Positions 37,116-48,601 of a stretch of DNA of 64,000 bases are shown here, piece by piece. The translations under genes were made by a program, and so were the position numbers. The DNA is from Bombyx mori (lineage: Eukaryota > Arthropoda > Insecta > Lepidoptera > Bombycidae), in the NCBI RefSeq assembly GCF_030269925.1, contig NC_085116.1:6262001-6326000 (forward strand), given 5' to 3'. Position 1 is the first letter of the stretch; every line of letters begins with the position of its first letter. Under the pieces are notes generated by a model. The model was not told the origin of the DNA. It did no database searches and was given only the letters and a program-made list of their open reading frames with translations.

Positions 37116-40100
37116 AAATAAAAATCAAACATTTTCATACGTTTGTCCTTTATGCGTTTACAAGCCATTGATATGATTGTAATGAAACTTGGTACAATTG
37201 TTATTGGTATTTCAGGGGATGATTAACACCAACAAAGGATAGCGGGCATGCAAGAAGTTTATAAAATTCGATAATTTTCATACAATTTATTTATAGGTTT
37301 CAATAATAAAAAAATAAAACTTTATTGTATTTTTACCAGACCAAATTTTAATTATATTTATTTTATTAAAAAAATTCCAGCTACTTTTTTATTAATCCAC
37401 GAGAATAATTATCTCTACATCGGGCATGAGTAATTGTAAAATGAATTGAAACTTATTACGAGCAAAACGATCAAACTTGATGCTCTTTAACAAGTGTTGG
37501 GTTGTATTTACTAAGAACTCTCTTTCGATGCTAGCCTATAAAAGACATGGAGGGGAAATTATTGGAGCTTGTAATTAGTACAGATGAATGTCGACACATG
37601 TACCTGTACTTATTGTGTACGTGATTCGGATATCTGTCGCTTTAAATACGGTAAAAGGAACATTAAGAACACGTAAATGTCAGAAAGGAACAGTGTACAT
37701 TCTACGTGTGTGCAAAACGTACGCGGCAGCTCATAATGTCGCTAGACACAATAAAAAAGCAATTTCGCGCTTTCATTAAAATCACAAGATTTTTATCTCG
37801 AGCTACGTAATAAAAATTTGATGACTTCCAGCAAACGTTCCTTTGTATGATTTTGCAAAGAAATAAATACCTGAAGACGGTCATTCACTTAATGACCTCC
37901 GATCTCAAAAAAAATATACAACGTTACTCTATTCACAAAATGAAAATATTTACACCAATATATATATATTGTATATACGATATAATTTAAACTTTATATA
38001 TTTGAAATATTAAGCGATACAAACCAACCTTCGAAAATAATTACAATGAAATTCTACTGAACACGTCTTCTAAGTCTTTCAAATGAGTTCTCGAAATAAG
38101 CCTTACTTGTTCTTTTCTCATCAGAAAAAAACAGTGCGTAGTCCTTTTGATCTTGTTTAATAAAACAGCACATTCGTTTTAGAAAACACAGTAGTAGTAG
38201 GAAGGAAATAATGTTATACAACGCAATGCGGCAGTAAAGTTGTTCGAACCGTAGCAATGAAATGAAAAGAGAAGTTAAAACAAATGCACTTATTGGTTAG
38301 ACGGTGAGACCATTCCGCGTTATTCCTAGAATGAACAATAGGCCCGCTTGTAATAGAGCCGGTTGCGTTCACGTCCAGCGATCATTGCTGCAAGTTATGA
38401 CGCTATAAATACGGCGAGACGTGCCCGTGACCCGAGGGCAGAAAACTTAACTACCAAACACTCACTATGCTCGCGATCCATTATTTTTCTTATTTTTACA
38501 TATTTTATTGTGCTTTTAAGTATTTCTTATCGTAAACCTGTCTGGTACGTGACCACGGTCGCAGTAGACTTCGATATTTGTTGCTATTCAATTTTCTGTT
38601 CAAGTTCGACGGTTTAGTAAATATATTGCTGCTATAGGCTTGGCCGGATTAAATTAGTTTTAGATAAATAACCTTATTATGATGACCTTCGCGGGTGAGA
38701 ATCCACTTTAGCATGTGCGAAATCCATTTGAGCTTATGACATAAGTGTAGTGGTGTTTAATGTTATTGTGAATTGATATATCCACAAATATCTAAAGCCA
38801 TGACTAGAACAGACCTTGGCGGTTGTCCAGCATAACTAGGGCAAACGTTCCTCTGAGTCGATCAATGTACAGTTTGTTGGCAAACCCCTTAATAGGCTGT
38901 GCAGTATTTCCCGCGCAAACATACAAATGGCCCGCAAATTATTTATCGAGTGAATGAAATATACGACATGTCTGCTCGTTGAGAACAATGTCGAGATGCG
39001 CAGCGTAATGATGAGTCATTACGGCATTAATTGTCAATGTTACATGGTCGATATTCGTAACTGCAACTTTATCATAAAGTAAATAAAATTGATCCTTTGT
39101 TCGAAGGTACACCCAGACCTTCAATCTACCTTCTCATGTTATTGCTTATTGGTGCTTATTGGCCATGACCGTGACTCACAATTAGATGTAATTACCTTCA
39201 ATTTGTACTGCTACCAATGCTATTTGCGGTAGTCTGTTCTGTCGGGCTCGCGACGTGCAATTATTTTACCTTAGCAAATTAAACCCTGCCTTGTAAAATT
39301 ACAGCGGAAGTTGATTTACGGACTCGAGATTAGGATTATATGGAGTACATCTCGTACAAGTACAGACTTGTTAGATAATAATGGTTCTTCATTTTCAACA
39401 TTTGCGTTCCATCTGTGGCCAGAATGGTCGACCTAAATAATAACTATGATCTCAATGTAATTACACGTAGCTTGCAAATTTTCACACATGCCATTACTTA
39501 CATTGTTTAAAATAAGTCGAGGTTTTTTTTTCGTTAATTGCAAATTTGGCACCGACGCCGAAGAGGATGGAGGCTGTCAATCCGTTCCTATTATATCTCA
39601 GCAAACAGTGCGTTTTGGCAAATAACCCCGTCGCCAGGAGTCAACGTTTCCTCACGGCGAGACGACACGGCTCATGTCAACGAAATAAATAGCTGTTTCA
39701 ATTGGCTATTTCTGTAAAATAAAAGAAAACATTTTAAAAATCAGCGTTACATACGGCGTGTGCGTGAAAAATTGTTGATTCTGATAATTATACCCATTTA
39801 ATAACATTGAGTATTTGTAACAATGTTTATTGTATAAAAATGAAATTCCTTTCATTCATCCACAGTAGCCCTCATAACATTTCCTACCTAAATGCCTTCA
39901 TAAGGCATACGATTGTGGAAGGTTGTACTCCACAAATTTTGAGTGCCATAAAGTTTTTTACCTTAAGTTATATTGAAACAACTGATTCTGTTTTGACCTC
40001 AAAATTACGATAAAAGACTGAATAAAGTCAGAAGGGCTAACTGCTAGTTTTGCTACCTCCTCCTTGCATCGGTTTCCTCATTACTGAGGGTCGTGGTCAT

Positions 40101-40787
40101 GGCCTTGAAACAGTTTGTTTTTTATAGTGCACCGCTAATAGTTTTGCTACCATCAGACATGAATCCTCGCGTCTTCATTTTTAATTGGCTTAAAGAGACA
40201 CTGGATTTACAGATGAAATGCCGATTGTCAGAATGTAATACCGAAGGCTACACACAAGTTGACTTCTGATTTCCCTTTAAAATGCCAACTATAGTTGGAA
40301 GACACTGTCTATATCAGTGTTCAAGCGTTGGTATGGTTCTGATAAAGTCATAATTGTCTATAAAGCTCTTTAAGCCAGAAAGCCTACGTGAATTACAACA
40401 CGCGATAGGCTTTTCAAGTCATTTTTGCTTGGGAGTCATTCTATAAATATCGACCCTTCACCGCTGTGATGTAGCATATAATTATGACAGACTATCTCAA
40501 GTGGATATGTGTGACATATAGGAAAATATTTAGAAAAAATAAAAGCACAGTACCGAACATCATGAGAAACATTAAAAAAAAAATACGAACCTCTACGATT
40601 ATAATGCATAAGAATGTATTCGATAAATTGCTATTCTCCATCTTTTAAATCTAAATACACTTTTGGTTTGACCGGGACGATAATACCATGCTTTCTTTTA
40701 TAAGGCAAACTAAACAAATGTGGCTGCCGGTCAAAAATCGTAGCGTGAATAGGCACCAAAACTTAGATATCACTGAATCTAGAATTT
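37116..40787. other. AT-rich non-coding DNA
   Basis: No gene recognised. ctataaatacggc near 38402 looks like a TATA box in a GC-richer local context, but no transcript unit follows that I can support. Confidence 0.5.
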
Positions 40788-41035
40788 ACTGGTGGTAGGA
40801 CCTCTTGTGAGTCCGCACGGGTAGGTACCACCGCCCCGCCTATTTTCTGCCATGAAGCAGTAATGCGTTTCGGCTTGAAGGGTGGGGCAGCCGTTGTAAG
40901 TATACTGAGACCTTACAACTTATATTTCAAGGTGGTTGGCGCATTTATGTTGTAGATTTCTATGGGTTCCAGTATCCACTTAACACCAGGTGGGCTGTGA
41001 GCTCGTCCACACAACTAAGCAATAAAAAAAAAAAC
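40788..41035 (+). repeat. Bm1 SINE, short form
   Basis: Plus-strand copy beginning tactggtggtagg and ending in a run of A (caataaaaaaaaaaa). The body is intact and the tRNA-derived head is absent. Confidence 0.85.
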
Positions 41036-44000
41036 TCAAGATGTACTTTTGAAGTTTCAATGGCTGTACACTCGTCCAAAGCGCTTTGTGACATAAAGTG
41101 ATAGGATCATTGTATCTAACTTTGTAGGTTTTCAACGTGCCCTAATACCGGTATTTATAATCGAAACATCCTAACAGTAGTACTGCATAACAGTATTCGG
41201 TCGTTATATAATCATGCCTAATATTAGCAGCACGAATGCCAGGGTAATAAGTTATGCATACAACTATTCCATCGAAACTCGGTGCACGCGCATACAACGG
41301 TTGTGAGTGGATAGTGCATTGCTTCTATGACCTAATTGCAGTTTGATTCCATTATAGACCGCTGTTGGATCGTGTCACGTTTTACGTTTATAAATATTTG
41401 AAATAAAGTTTTCTTTTTGTTAATGCCCAACGACAGCGTCTCAGAAAGCCTAAGCTCCTTGTAGATCGACGTATTTAGAGCTCATAGAATATTACTGAAT
41501 AAACGCCACATAATACGAAGGTGAAAAAATTGGAACTTATTGAATTATTCATGTCTCATCTTAAATGAAATGAATGGGCATAAGCTGCCTTTGCCTCAAC
41601 GTTTATAGATCTATTTTTTATTGTACATTCAAAATACGTTTCATGTAAATCACGGAACAGATATTGTAAATTATGACTTTATAAAAATCACAAAAATAAC
41701 CAGTTCTCGTCGGAAAGCTCGTAAATACGCTCATAAAACAGAGTCCAGTCCAATTACTAAATTCAGTTGACTTTAATCATGATTAATATCCGTTTGGACA
41801 TTCAGAGGGATCAGAACGGATGGTTTTTCCTTTATTTGTTGATGAAATTTCACGTTCATTGTCTAAAACCGTATGCCTTATTGTGATGAATTGTATTATA
41901 AACATACACAACACAACAAGATCAAATTGATGCCCACAATTAACAGTCAGAACGCTGATCATTTTCATTGTGCTTTTGCAGCGAGAAGAGATTTATTTAC
42001 ACATTTAGACAATTCCTACAAGGAACTGAAAATAAAAATTTCAAATTTAAATATCCTAGACAATTTATTGGAAAGGAGAAATTGAACAATTATTGTCACC
42101 TCTTTATTTCAAAGTTGTCTTTCAAAAACCAAAAAAGTGATTTGTAACATCTCTAAATTTTAACGTGGTTATAAATTTGACAAAAAAGCAGACGCATCCC
42201 GACCTTTAGAATTGAGCTTTAGAGCGGATCAGTGTAGGGTTTTGTATTCCACCTTTTAGTATTCTAAGCTCGTACATCATACGATTGCAAATTCTTGAAA
42301 GTCGTTCTCATACACGAACGATACAAGCGAAAGTGTAGTCAAAGTCCTCGACCGAAAGGCGAGGTTCACGTAACATCAGTAACATTGTCTAGATTGCATT
42401 ATGTAAGCGTTCGTGGGACTACGAGGAACGGTAACATGGTTCCTTAGCAGGTCACGGTGGTGCAAACGACATCGGTTGCTGTCGAGTGCGGTGTCAACGA
42501 ACAGGATTCAGCATTGAGTATGCAATAGATGCACCGTACCCTTGACTTCCTCCAATAGTTGCATGGCTCACAGCCAGAAGCCATTCACTGACACACTATG
42601 CGTAGTTGGAAAGTCCGGTACATTTACTCTGAATATTACCATTTTAGTTGTAAGAAAATGTAATTTAAACCAACGAAAATAACAAATATAAGTACACATT
42701 ACGAGACAATCGTACTAACATGTGAAAGAGCTTGCTGCATATGTAACGAAAACTAGTTGTCTAGGCGCAGAAGTATTTTAATATTGCGAAACGAAAGATG
42801 GAAGCTTTGCGACCAGTTAAGGCTATGCAGTACGGCGTGCTAGCCCGCCATTATCTTTTAATACCATCGACTTCATTAGTCGCTACATTTTTTTGCGACA
42901 GCAGCGAGGCGCGGCCAACTTCGCGAGTCGCCGACACGGGTTTGATAACCTGGAGACCTTGGTCTTAATTGCGCTTACTCGAACCATTCCGCCGAGTCCA
43001 CTTTTTATGCGCCTGCACATCGCTAGTAAAAACATGAAAATGACGCCTACCCGGCCCGTTTTGAGTGGTACAATAACTCCGAAAGTATTCTTGTGGATGC
43101 TTGTTTTAAAATTTATGTCAAATAGGAACACTCTATTTAAACACATTGCTGAGAACGTTTATTTCGACAAACTTATAATAATAATGCTTAGACGTTGGTC
43201 GATTCTAATGTTATTGTTTTTGTTTCAGGTATGGAAATCTTCCATTATCTTCTCTATGAGGTATTGTGATATTTTCAAGATACAATACAGTTTGCGAAAA
43301 AAAGCATACTTCCATATTTTCATTTTCTTCTAGAAACCACAACAAAGGATTCTATGGCGTACTGCCAAGTTTCTGCTATATTAATCATTCATCGCAACAT
43401 AAATTTATTATCTATATACATGCATATACAAGATTAACTTGTATCTATCTTAGTATTCAATAAAGTTTGCAAAAAATTAAGTTAAAGTATAGTTCGTTGA
43501 GCTCAAAAACAGAATAAATAAGACAATAAAAAAAAACAGAATCTCGATTCATTGATTAATCGACTTGAGTGTACGAGGTTTTGACAGCTTTAAAACAAGG
43601 AAAAAGGTTTACAAGCTTTATAAATACAATGCTCTAGAAAAAAAGACTATGGCTCGGAGTTAGAATTAAAATCTATTGCGATGTCAATAATGAGCTGCCT
43701 ATTGTATAGTTTAACCTTGAATGGAGCACTCGATAGATCGATCAATTTCATCTCTAATTTACATTTAATGGAAAACTTCAGAGCAAAAAATTCGCTAGAA
43801 CAGGCCAACTGCTGGCTGAATAGCGAAAACAAGGCTGTAACGAATGAAACTTCGCGAGACCTCTTACATTTAAGTTTTAGCACTCTGTTAATGGTTTTTG
43901 TTGTTATGTAATTTAGGTTTTTGTCTAGTTTGATCTGTTTTTTGAAAACTTTATCAATTTACTTGTAAAATCTTGTCATTTGTTGAAGTACGAATTTATT

Positions 44001-45966
44001 TTAAAACATTTGAATTGTTATCACATTTATTGTAATGTTTTGTATTTTGTCCCTCTAAAGCCTGCTCTCCCGTTCTTCATCAAATAGGTAAGCAAAATAC
44101 ATAATTGTAGATGTATATAAGTATGCCTGTTATGTTAGTTAAAAGTAGATAGTGTAGTTTTAATTTAATGTACCTAAATAATAGAGTAATTAATACGTTT
44201 GCGAAGTAAGAATCAGGAATTGCGGTTTATCTCTGAGTGGAAGTAATTCGGCAATGAGGACGGCACGGGGGGAGGTCGGGGGGTTGGGGGGCAGAACAGG
44301 AACCAATCGAGCATTTTACTGCACGCACGACTGGCCAACATCACGACTGTTCAAACACTTAGCCCGGTACAGTCAGTTAAAAAAGTATTGACGTTAATTT
44401 CGTTGTATGTTTTGTCTTGTAAATTCTCCGAAGATTTAATATTTATTTGTTGTAGTTTAGAGTACCCCAAATTTTTATAATACATTTTATTTTTTTAAGT
44501 TTTTCAGTGTTTTATAAGTATTTGTTTTTTTTAGATGAATTGTGATATTCCGAACTTTGCCAGTTGCCGTAACGTTGCTACTTGTTTTCGGAAACAAGTA
44601 TTCAATTTGTAAAAATCAAACTAACGTCACAGTTATTAATAAAAATCATTACATTACATAAAAGAGATGAACTCATTCACGACTTTTCTATTAAAAACAT
44701 TATGTACAAATGTAAAAACCGGTTTGTTTCTTACAAGCTGATAAAATAAGACGGCATTTAATATAAATAAATTCATGCACGAAATTATCTCAACAATTTT
44801 TAATTATTAGGTATGCGAAGCGGTTGTTCGAAGATATTTCGCAAATTTAGATGAGATAGACAAATCACGTGCGCCTACGCGATATCATAGTTAAACGAGT
44901 GGTAAACCGAAATAATAAATTATTTATTTCCAACAGAGCGTTTAAGAAATGTCACTACACTATGTGCAGATAAATCGTTGTTTTTTTTTTTTTAATTGCA
45001 TGACGGATTTGGTTAGGTGGCTTTGTGCTGTGTATTTCCAAAACATTGGCAGGTCAACGCTCCGCGAGAACACGTGATGCTGTGACGCGAACTTAGCAAT
45101 GTTCACAGGCAACCACGGCAGGGCTGCCATCACTCGGCTACAAAATAGATAACGATCACGTCGTCACTTCACGGATTTGTTTGTTATACATCGGTTCACA
45201 CGCGAAAACTAGCAACGGTACGATTACCAAATCTACAACTCAATGTAATCCAAACGAACTTTCGGTACCATTTTGGAAACAATAATGTACTTAGACAATC
45301 TTATATTACCTTCAACATTACCAACGAACGGACCGATATCTTGAATGCTCCTATTTAGGTCATCGTTCTATTTCGCCTGTATTTTGGAGGACACATAAGT
45401 GATTCGTGTCAATATGTCACGCGCCGACCGTGTCTACCTACCAGCTACCTAACCAAACACTCAATCTAGGTTGTGTTTATCTCTTTATTAAGGGCGTCTA
45501 AAATAGGTCTAGGTTTGCAGTGTTATTGAAAGCGAGTTGATAAAGACAGGTATCGCGAGATTAGATAGAAATTGTTATTGTCTAAATGAATTTTGGAAGG
45601 CTTTGAAGGTCTTCACGAATTCAAATGTGATTGACGACTTTCATATTTGAACTGTTAACATAGACTTATTTCAAACTGTTTTTGGGGGATTTTGTAAGTT
45701 GATTTTGTAAGTTAGGATTGCATGTTATACTTAATGTTAAGCGGTTTCAAGGCACGTGGATGCAGTGAGTGACTTGTGAGGCATAAAGTTGAAGTCTCAG
45801 GAGGACATCGGCTGTTCTTCTTTTTGAGGAACTTACGAACTTAAATAACGTTAAATAGTAATTTAGAAATTAGGCAAAGAAGTTAAGGTACTGATACTGA
45901 CAGATAATTACGAAACACTAGTAGGGCAAGCGCACCGTGGGCAGAATACCAGCCAGACAATCAGAT
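41036..45966. other. Non-coding DNA upstream of EcR-B1
   Basis: Mostly AT-rich. A CpG-rich patch at 42890-43060 begins just after a T-run and gcgacag (acceptor-like, or the reversed A-tail of a minus-strand retroposon). A G-rich run lies at 44267-44291. No gene recognised. Confidence 0.5.
44267..44291 (+). other. G-rich run, possible G-quadruplex
   Basis: Three blocks of six G separated by aggtc and tt. The stretch could fold into a G-quadruplex. It is isolated in AT-rich DNA about 3.8 kb before the EcR-B1 exon. Confidence 0.5.
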
Positions 45967-46788
45967 CTAGTAAGGTAAGCACTGGTGGTAGTCTGTACCA
46001 TGCGGTCCGGTGCGGTGAGGAGCGTCACATGTGGTCGCGATCCTCAGCAGTGAGGGAATGATATAGAAGACGAAGTAGTAGGTTGAGGTTGAGGTCGCAT
46101 ACCCGTATTTGCTGATTAATATCAGACAGATTACAATCATTGCGATCCTGTGACCTTGCAGCCAACGAATGTAAAATGACTGTAAAATGTCATCACTTTT
46201 TGCAGCTTCTAGAACTACGTTGATAGCTCCGTTATCAGCTGCAATAAATAGTTCTTCAGCAAAATTAAATACGATTACAATGAATGAGAGTTCCATGTTG
46301 GAATTCGGTAAAGCGATGAGGTACTTTAATTTATTATGTTGGGACATGAATATACGAAACGGGCCCTTGTAGGAAAATGGTAAGAACAATACGCATAGCA
46401 CATCGAACGACTGTCCATTATCCATATTAAAACAACCGAGGAAGCTAAATTGTAGACTTCGTGATGAGATTTGTGGTAGGACGTATAAAGCAGATACAAC
46501 TAATCTACCTATTGCCAGAAATGCCGCTAAACAGTCCTACGTTCGAAGTTCGAAGTTCGACTGGTAAACGATACTATTGCTACCTACTGTTTCAAAGTGG
46601 GTGGCTTCATTCCCGTTGTCTATGAATAATTCCCAGTACCCATTAGTCGATACGCGGGCGGCGGGATATTTAAAGAACTGATATTTAAAAATGATATTCG
46701 TGCAATCTGCCTCAAATGGCTCTGAAAAGAGCACGCAAGGAACAGCTGTCAGTCGGGAATATAGAACTTTGCCATTTTCCGTCCGAGA
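45967..46788 (-). pseudogene. Long open frame interrupted by one stop, unrecognised
   Basis: On the minus strand one frame stays open from about 46788 (FSCSRTENGKVLYSRL...) to a TAG at 46539-46537 (...SNFELRT), and continues in the same frame (DCLAAFLAIGRLVV ...) to the stop at 45967, about 270 codons with a single internal stop. The C-terminal half has hydrophobic segments (IAMIVICLILIS). I recognise no family. It could be a decayed gene or an unusually long chance frame; no start context or splice site supports function. Confidence 0.25.
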
Positions 46789-47036
46789 ACACGAAAACTA
46801 GTTTTAATTACATACCTATGTAGAAAAGTAGAAATCACCATTTAGTATTAGCCTGTTTCTTCTTTAAGCAGGAATAATATTCTTTTTTATTCCCAAAAAA
46901 ATCTTGAATGACTCTATACCTACTTAACGATATTATGTTGTTTTATTTGGTTATGTTACTTCCAAAACGTGTTTTCTAGATATTTGAAAAACGCTGAGTA
47001 AATAGGCTATTTTTGGTATGTTAGAAAGTTCCTAAT

Positions 47037-47172
47037 CATCATCATCATCATCATCATCAACAGGCCACAGTCGTCCACTGCTGGACATAGGCCTCTCCCA
47101 ATCTACACCAATGAGCCCGGTCTGCGGCTCTCCTCATCCACTTCTTGCCGGCCTAATGATAATAATAATAAT
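47037..47172 (-). mobile_element. RTE-type LINE 3' end with triplet repeats
   Basis: 136 bp flanked by an 11-bp target duplication aagttcctaat (47026-47036 and 47173-47183). The minus strand translates to KKWMRRAADRAHW followed by GEAYVQQWT and a TGA, the classic ORF2 C-terminus of RTE-like LINEs. It ends in a (TGA)n microsatellite tail (plus-strand ATC repeats, 47035-47059). An (AAT)n run lies at the opposite, 5' junction. It sits about 0.6 kb before the CpG-rich EcR-B1 promoter. Confidence 0.82.
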
Positions 47173-47827
47173 AAGTTCCTAATGTTCACTTCCATTAAAT
47201 GATAATTATTGGGACAAATAAAACAGATTAAAAGGTCATACCGGCGGTAGAGATAAGTCGCATGATCATTATCCAACGAGCAAATGTTTCTATGAATTAA
47301 TCCAAGCCGCGTTTCGTTTTAAGATCAGATGGACTCCGTTGCTCAAAAGAAATTCATTCAAATTATCTAGATAAAATATCCTAAATGTCACTAGAGACAG
47401 AGGATCGTTCATTATGGAATACCATCACAAGAGGATCCGCGCTACCAAGCCTTAGAAGTGAACACGTCCCTCAGACAATATGAAGGCGGCCTAAAAAGGA
47501 GCTCAAAGTGATTTGTGAACACGTAGAGTCGTAGCGGTTTAAAATAAAATACTTATTACAAAATTAATATTATTTTTGAAGTGCCTCAGCTCTAAACGTC
47601 TACAAAGATCGCATACTATCACAATTAAGATTAATAAAATTGGCAATTTGCTTTCCCAAGTTCAAAAATTACGTAACTAACTACGAAGTTGTTTTGATAG
47701 AACAAGTCTTCATAAATTGAGGGTGTTTTATCGGCGCGCTACATTCTGTCGCCGGCGACTTGACTTTCTGTGCCACGGTTGCGGGTGCAGACCGGCGGGG
47801 AGGTGAAGTAGGAGAGCGCGGGGTGGC

Positions 47828-47848
47828 GTGACGTCACGGTCGACCGTG
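47828..47848. promoter_or_regulatory. Overlapping perfect palindromes, CRE-like plus 14-bp
   Basis: gtgacgtcac (47828-47837) is a perfect 10-bp palindrome containing the CRE/ATF motif TGACGTCA. cacggtcgaccgtg (47835-47848) is a perfect 14-bp palindrome sharing its first three bases with the first. They sit about 240 bp before the EcR-B1 ATG and immediately before an initiator-like sequence, where proximal promoter elements would be expected. Factor binding is inferred. Confidence 0.45.
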
Positions 47849-47892
47849 GCAGTGAGTAGTGAGAGCGGCCGCGTCGTTTGTTCGCTCGCTCT

Positions 47893-48039
47893 ATGTACTC
47901 CGTTGACGACGGTCGCGCGTGCGGTACGTCCGTTTTTACGGCTCAAACGTACACGGTAACCTCCGTCTCTGCATCATCGGCGGAACTCGTGAAATTCGCG
48001 TGCTTTTCTCACCTGTTGAACGAGTTGTGTTGTGACTGA
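47893..48039 (+). other. Upstream ORF in the putative EcR-B1 leader, 48 codons
   Basis: ATG at 47893 opens a 48-codon frame ending TGA at 48037-48039, 42 bp before the EcR-B1 ATG and in another frame. The peptide begins MYSVDDGRAC and ends HLLNELCCD; it resembles no family I know. If the leader is transcribed as inferred, scanning ribosomes would meet this ORF first and it could lower EcR-B1 translation. It may equally be chance in a CpG-rich leader. Confidence 0.45.
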
Positions 48040-48081
48040 AAAACATCATCACAAATATCAAGCTTCAAAACTAATAAGTGA

Positions 48082-48595
48082 ATGAGAGTCGAGAACGTGG
48101 ATAACGTATCGTTTGCTTTGAACGGACGCGCTGACGAGTGGTGTATGTCTGTAGAGACGCGTTTAGATAGTTTAGTGCGAGAAAAAAGTGAAGTGAAAGC
48201 CTACGTCGGAGGATGTCCCTCGGTAATCACGGATGCTGGAGCGTATGACGCGCTCTTCGACATGAGACGCCGCTGGTCTAATAACGGTGGCTTCCCGCTG
48301 CGAATGCTTGAAGAGAGCTCTTCAGAAGTGACATCGTCTTCGGCACTGGGTTTGCCACCGGCCATGGTTATGTCGCCGGAATCCTTGGCGTCGCCCGAGT
48401 ATGGAGCCCTCGAGCTATGGAGCTACGATGACGGAATCACTTATAATACAGCCCAGTCTCTGCTGGGTGCATGCAATATGCAACAGCAACAGCTACAACC
48501 TCAGCAACCACATCCAGCACCACCGACGCTCCCCACGATGCCTTTACCAATGCCTCCCACAACACCGAAATCAGAAAATGAATCGATGTCATCAG
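48082..48595 (+). CDS. EcR: Ecdysone receptor, B1-isoform-specific first coding exon (partial CDS)
   Basis: Codes for the N-terminal A/B (AF-1) region of ecdysone receptor isoform B1, the nuclear receptor that with Ultraspiracle binds 20-hydroxyecdysone and drives moulting and metamorphosis genes. I recognise the translation as Bombyx EcR-B1: it opens [10 protein letters not shown], has the lepidopteran block [18 protein letters not shown] at residues 61-78, an acidic/aromatic patch ELWSYDDG at 111-118, a Gln-rich run at 134-142, a Pro-rich stretch at 143-162, and ends SENESMSSG. An in-frame TGA directly abuts the ATG, so Met1 is the furthest possible start; Met61 is an alternative start. The exon ends inside a glycine codon at cag|gttaga (donor GT at 48596), which fits a phase-1 junction to the shared region that in known EcR proteins begins REELSPAS. 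The zinc-finger DNA-binding domain and ligand-binding domain are not in the window. Identification is from memory of the family; the boundaries are read directly. Confidence 0.96.
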
Positions 48596-48601
48596 GTTAG
48601 A
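48596..48601 (+). promoter_or_regulatory. EcR: 5' splice donor of the EcR-B1 exon
   Basis: The sequence cag|gttaga gives a usable donor. Reading past it hits a stop (TAG at 48598) at once, so the open frame must end here by splicing. The single base left over makes a phase-1 intron, as expected if the next exon completes the Gly codon before Arg-Glu-Glu-Leu. Confidence 0.85.

Larger units (their letters stand above)
47730..48081 (+). promoter_or_regulatory. EcR: CpG-rich promoter and 5' leader of EcR-B1 (inferred)
   Basis: A sharply GC- and CpG-rich stretch stands out from the AT-rich surroundings and runs up to the EcR-B1 start codon. It contains a TGACGTCA motif (47829-47836), an overlapping 14-bp palindrome (47835-47848), a GCGGCCGC site near 47875, and an initiator-like gCAGTGAG at about 47849-47856. 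No clear TATA box lies 25-30 bp before that initiator. The transcription start is an inference; part of this stretch may be 5' untranslated region or an upstream exon. Confidence 0.6.

Noticed and set aside
42893..43333. 146-codon plus-strand frame with a possible donor after it
   Set aside because: Its GC-rich start may be a repeat end; the remainder is AT-rich with no motif. Kept only as a low-interest patch.
45979..45995. cactggtggtag as the start of another Bm1
   Set aside because: Only the first dozen bases match; the sequence that follows is unrelated.
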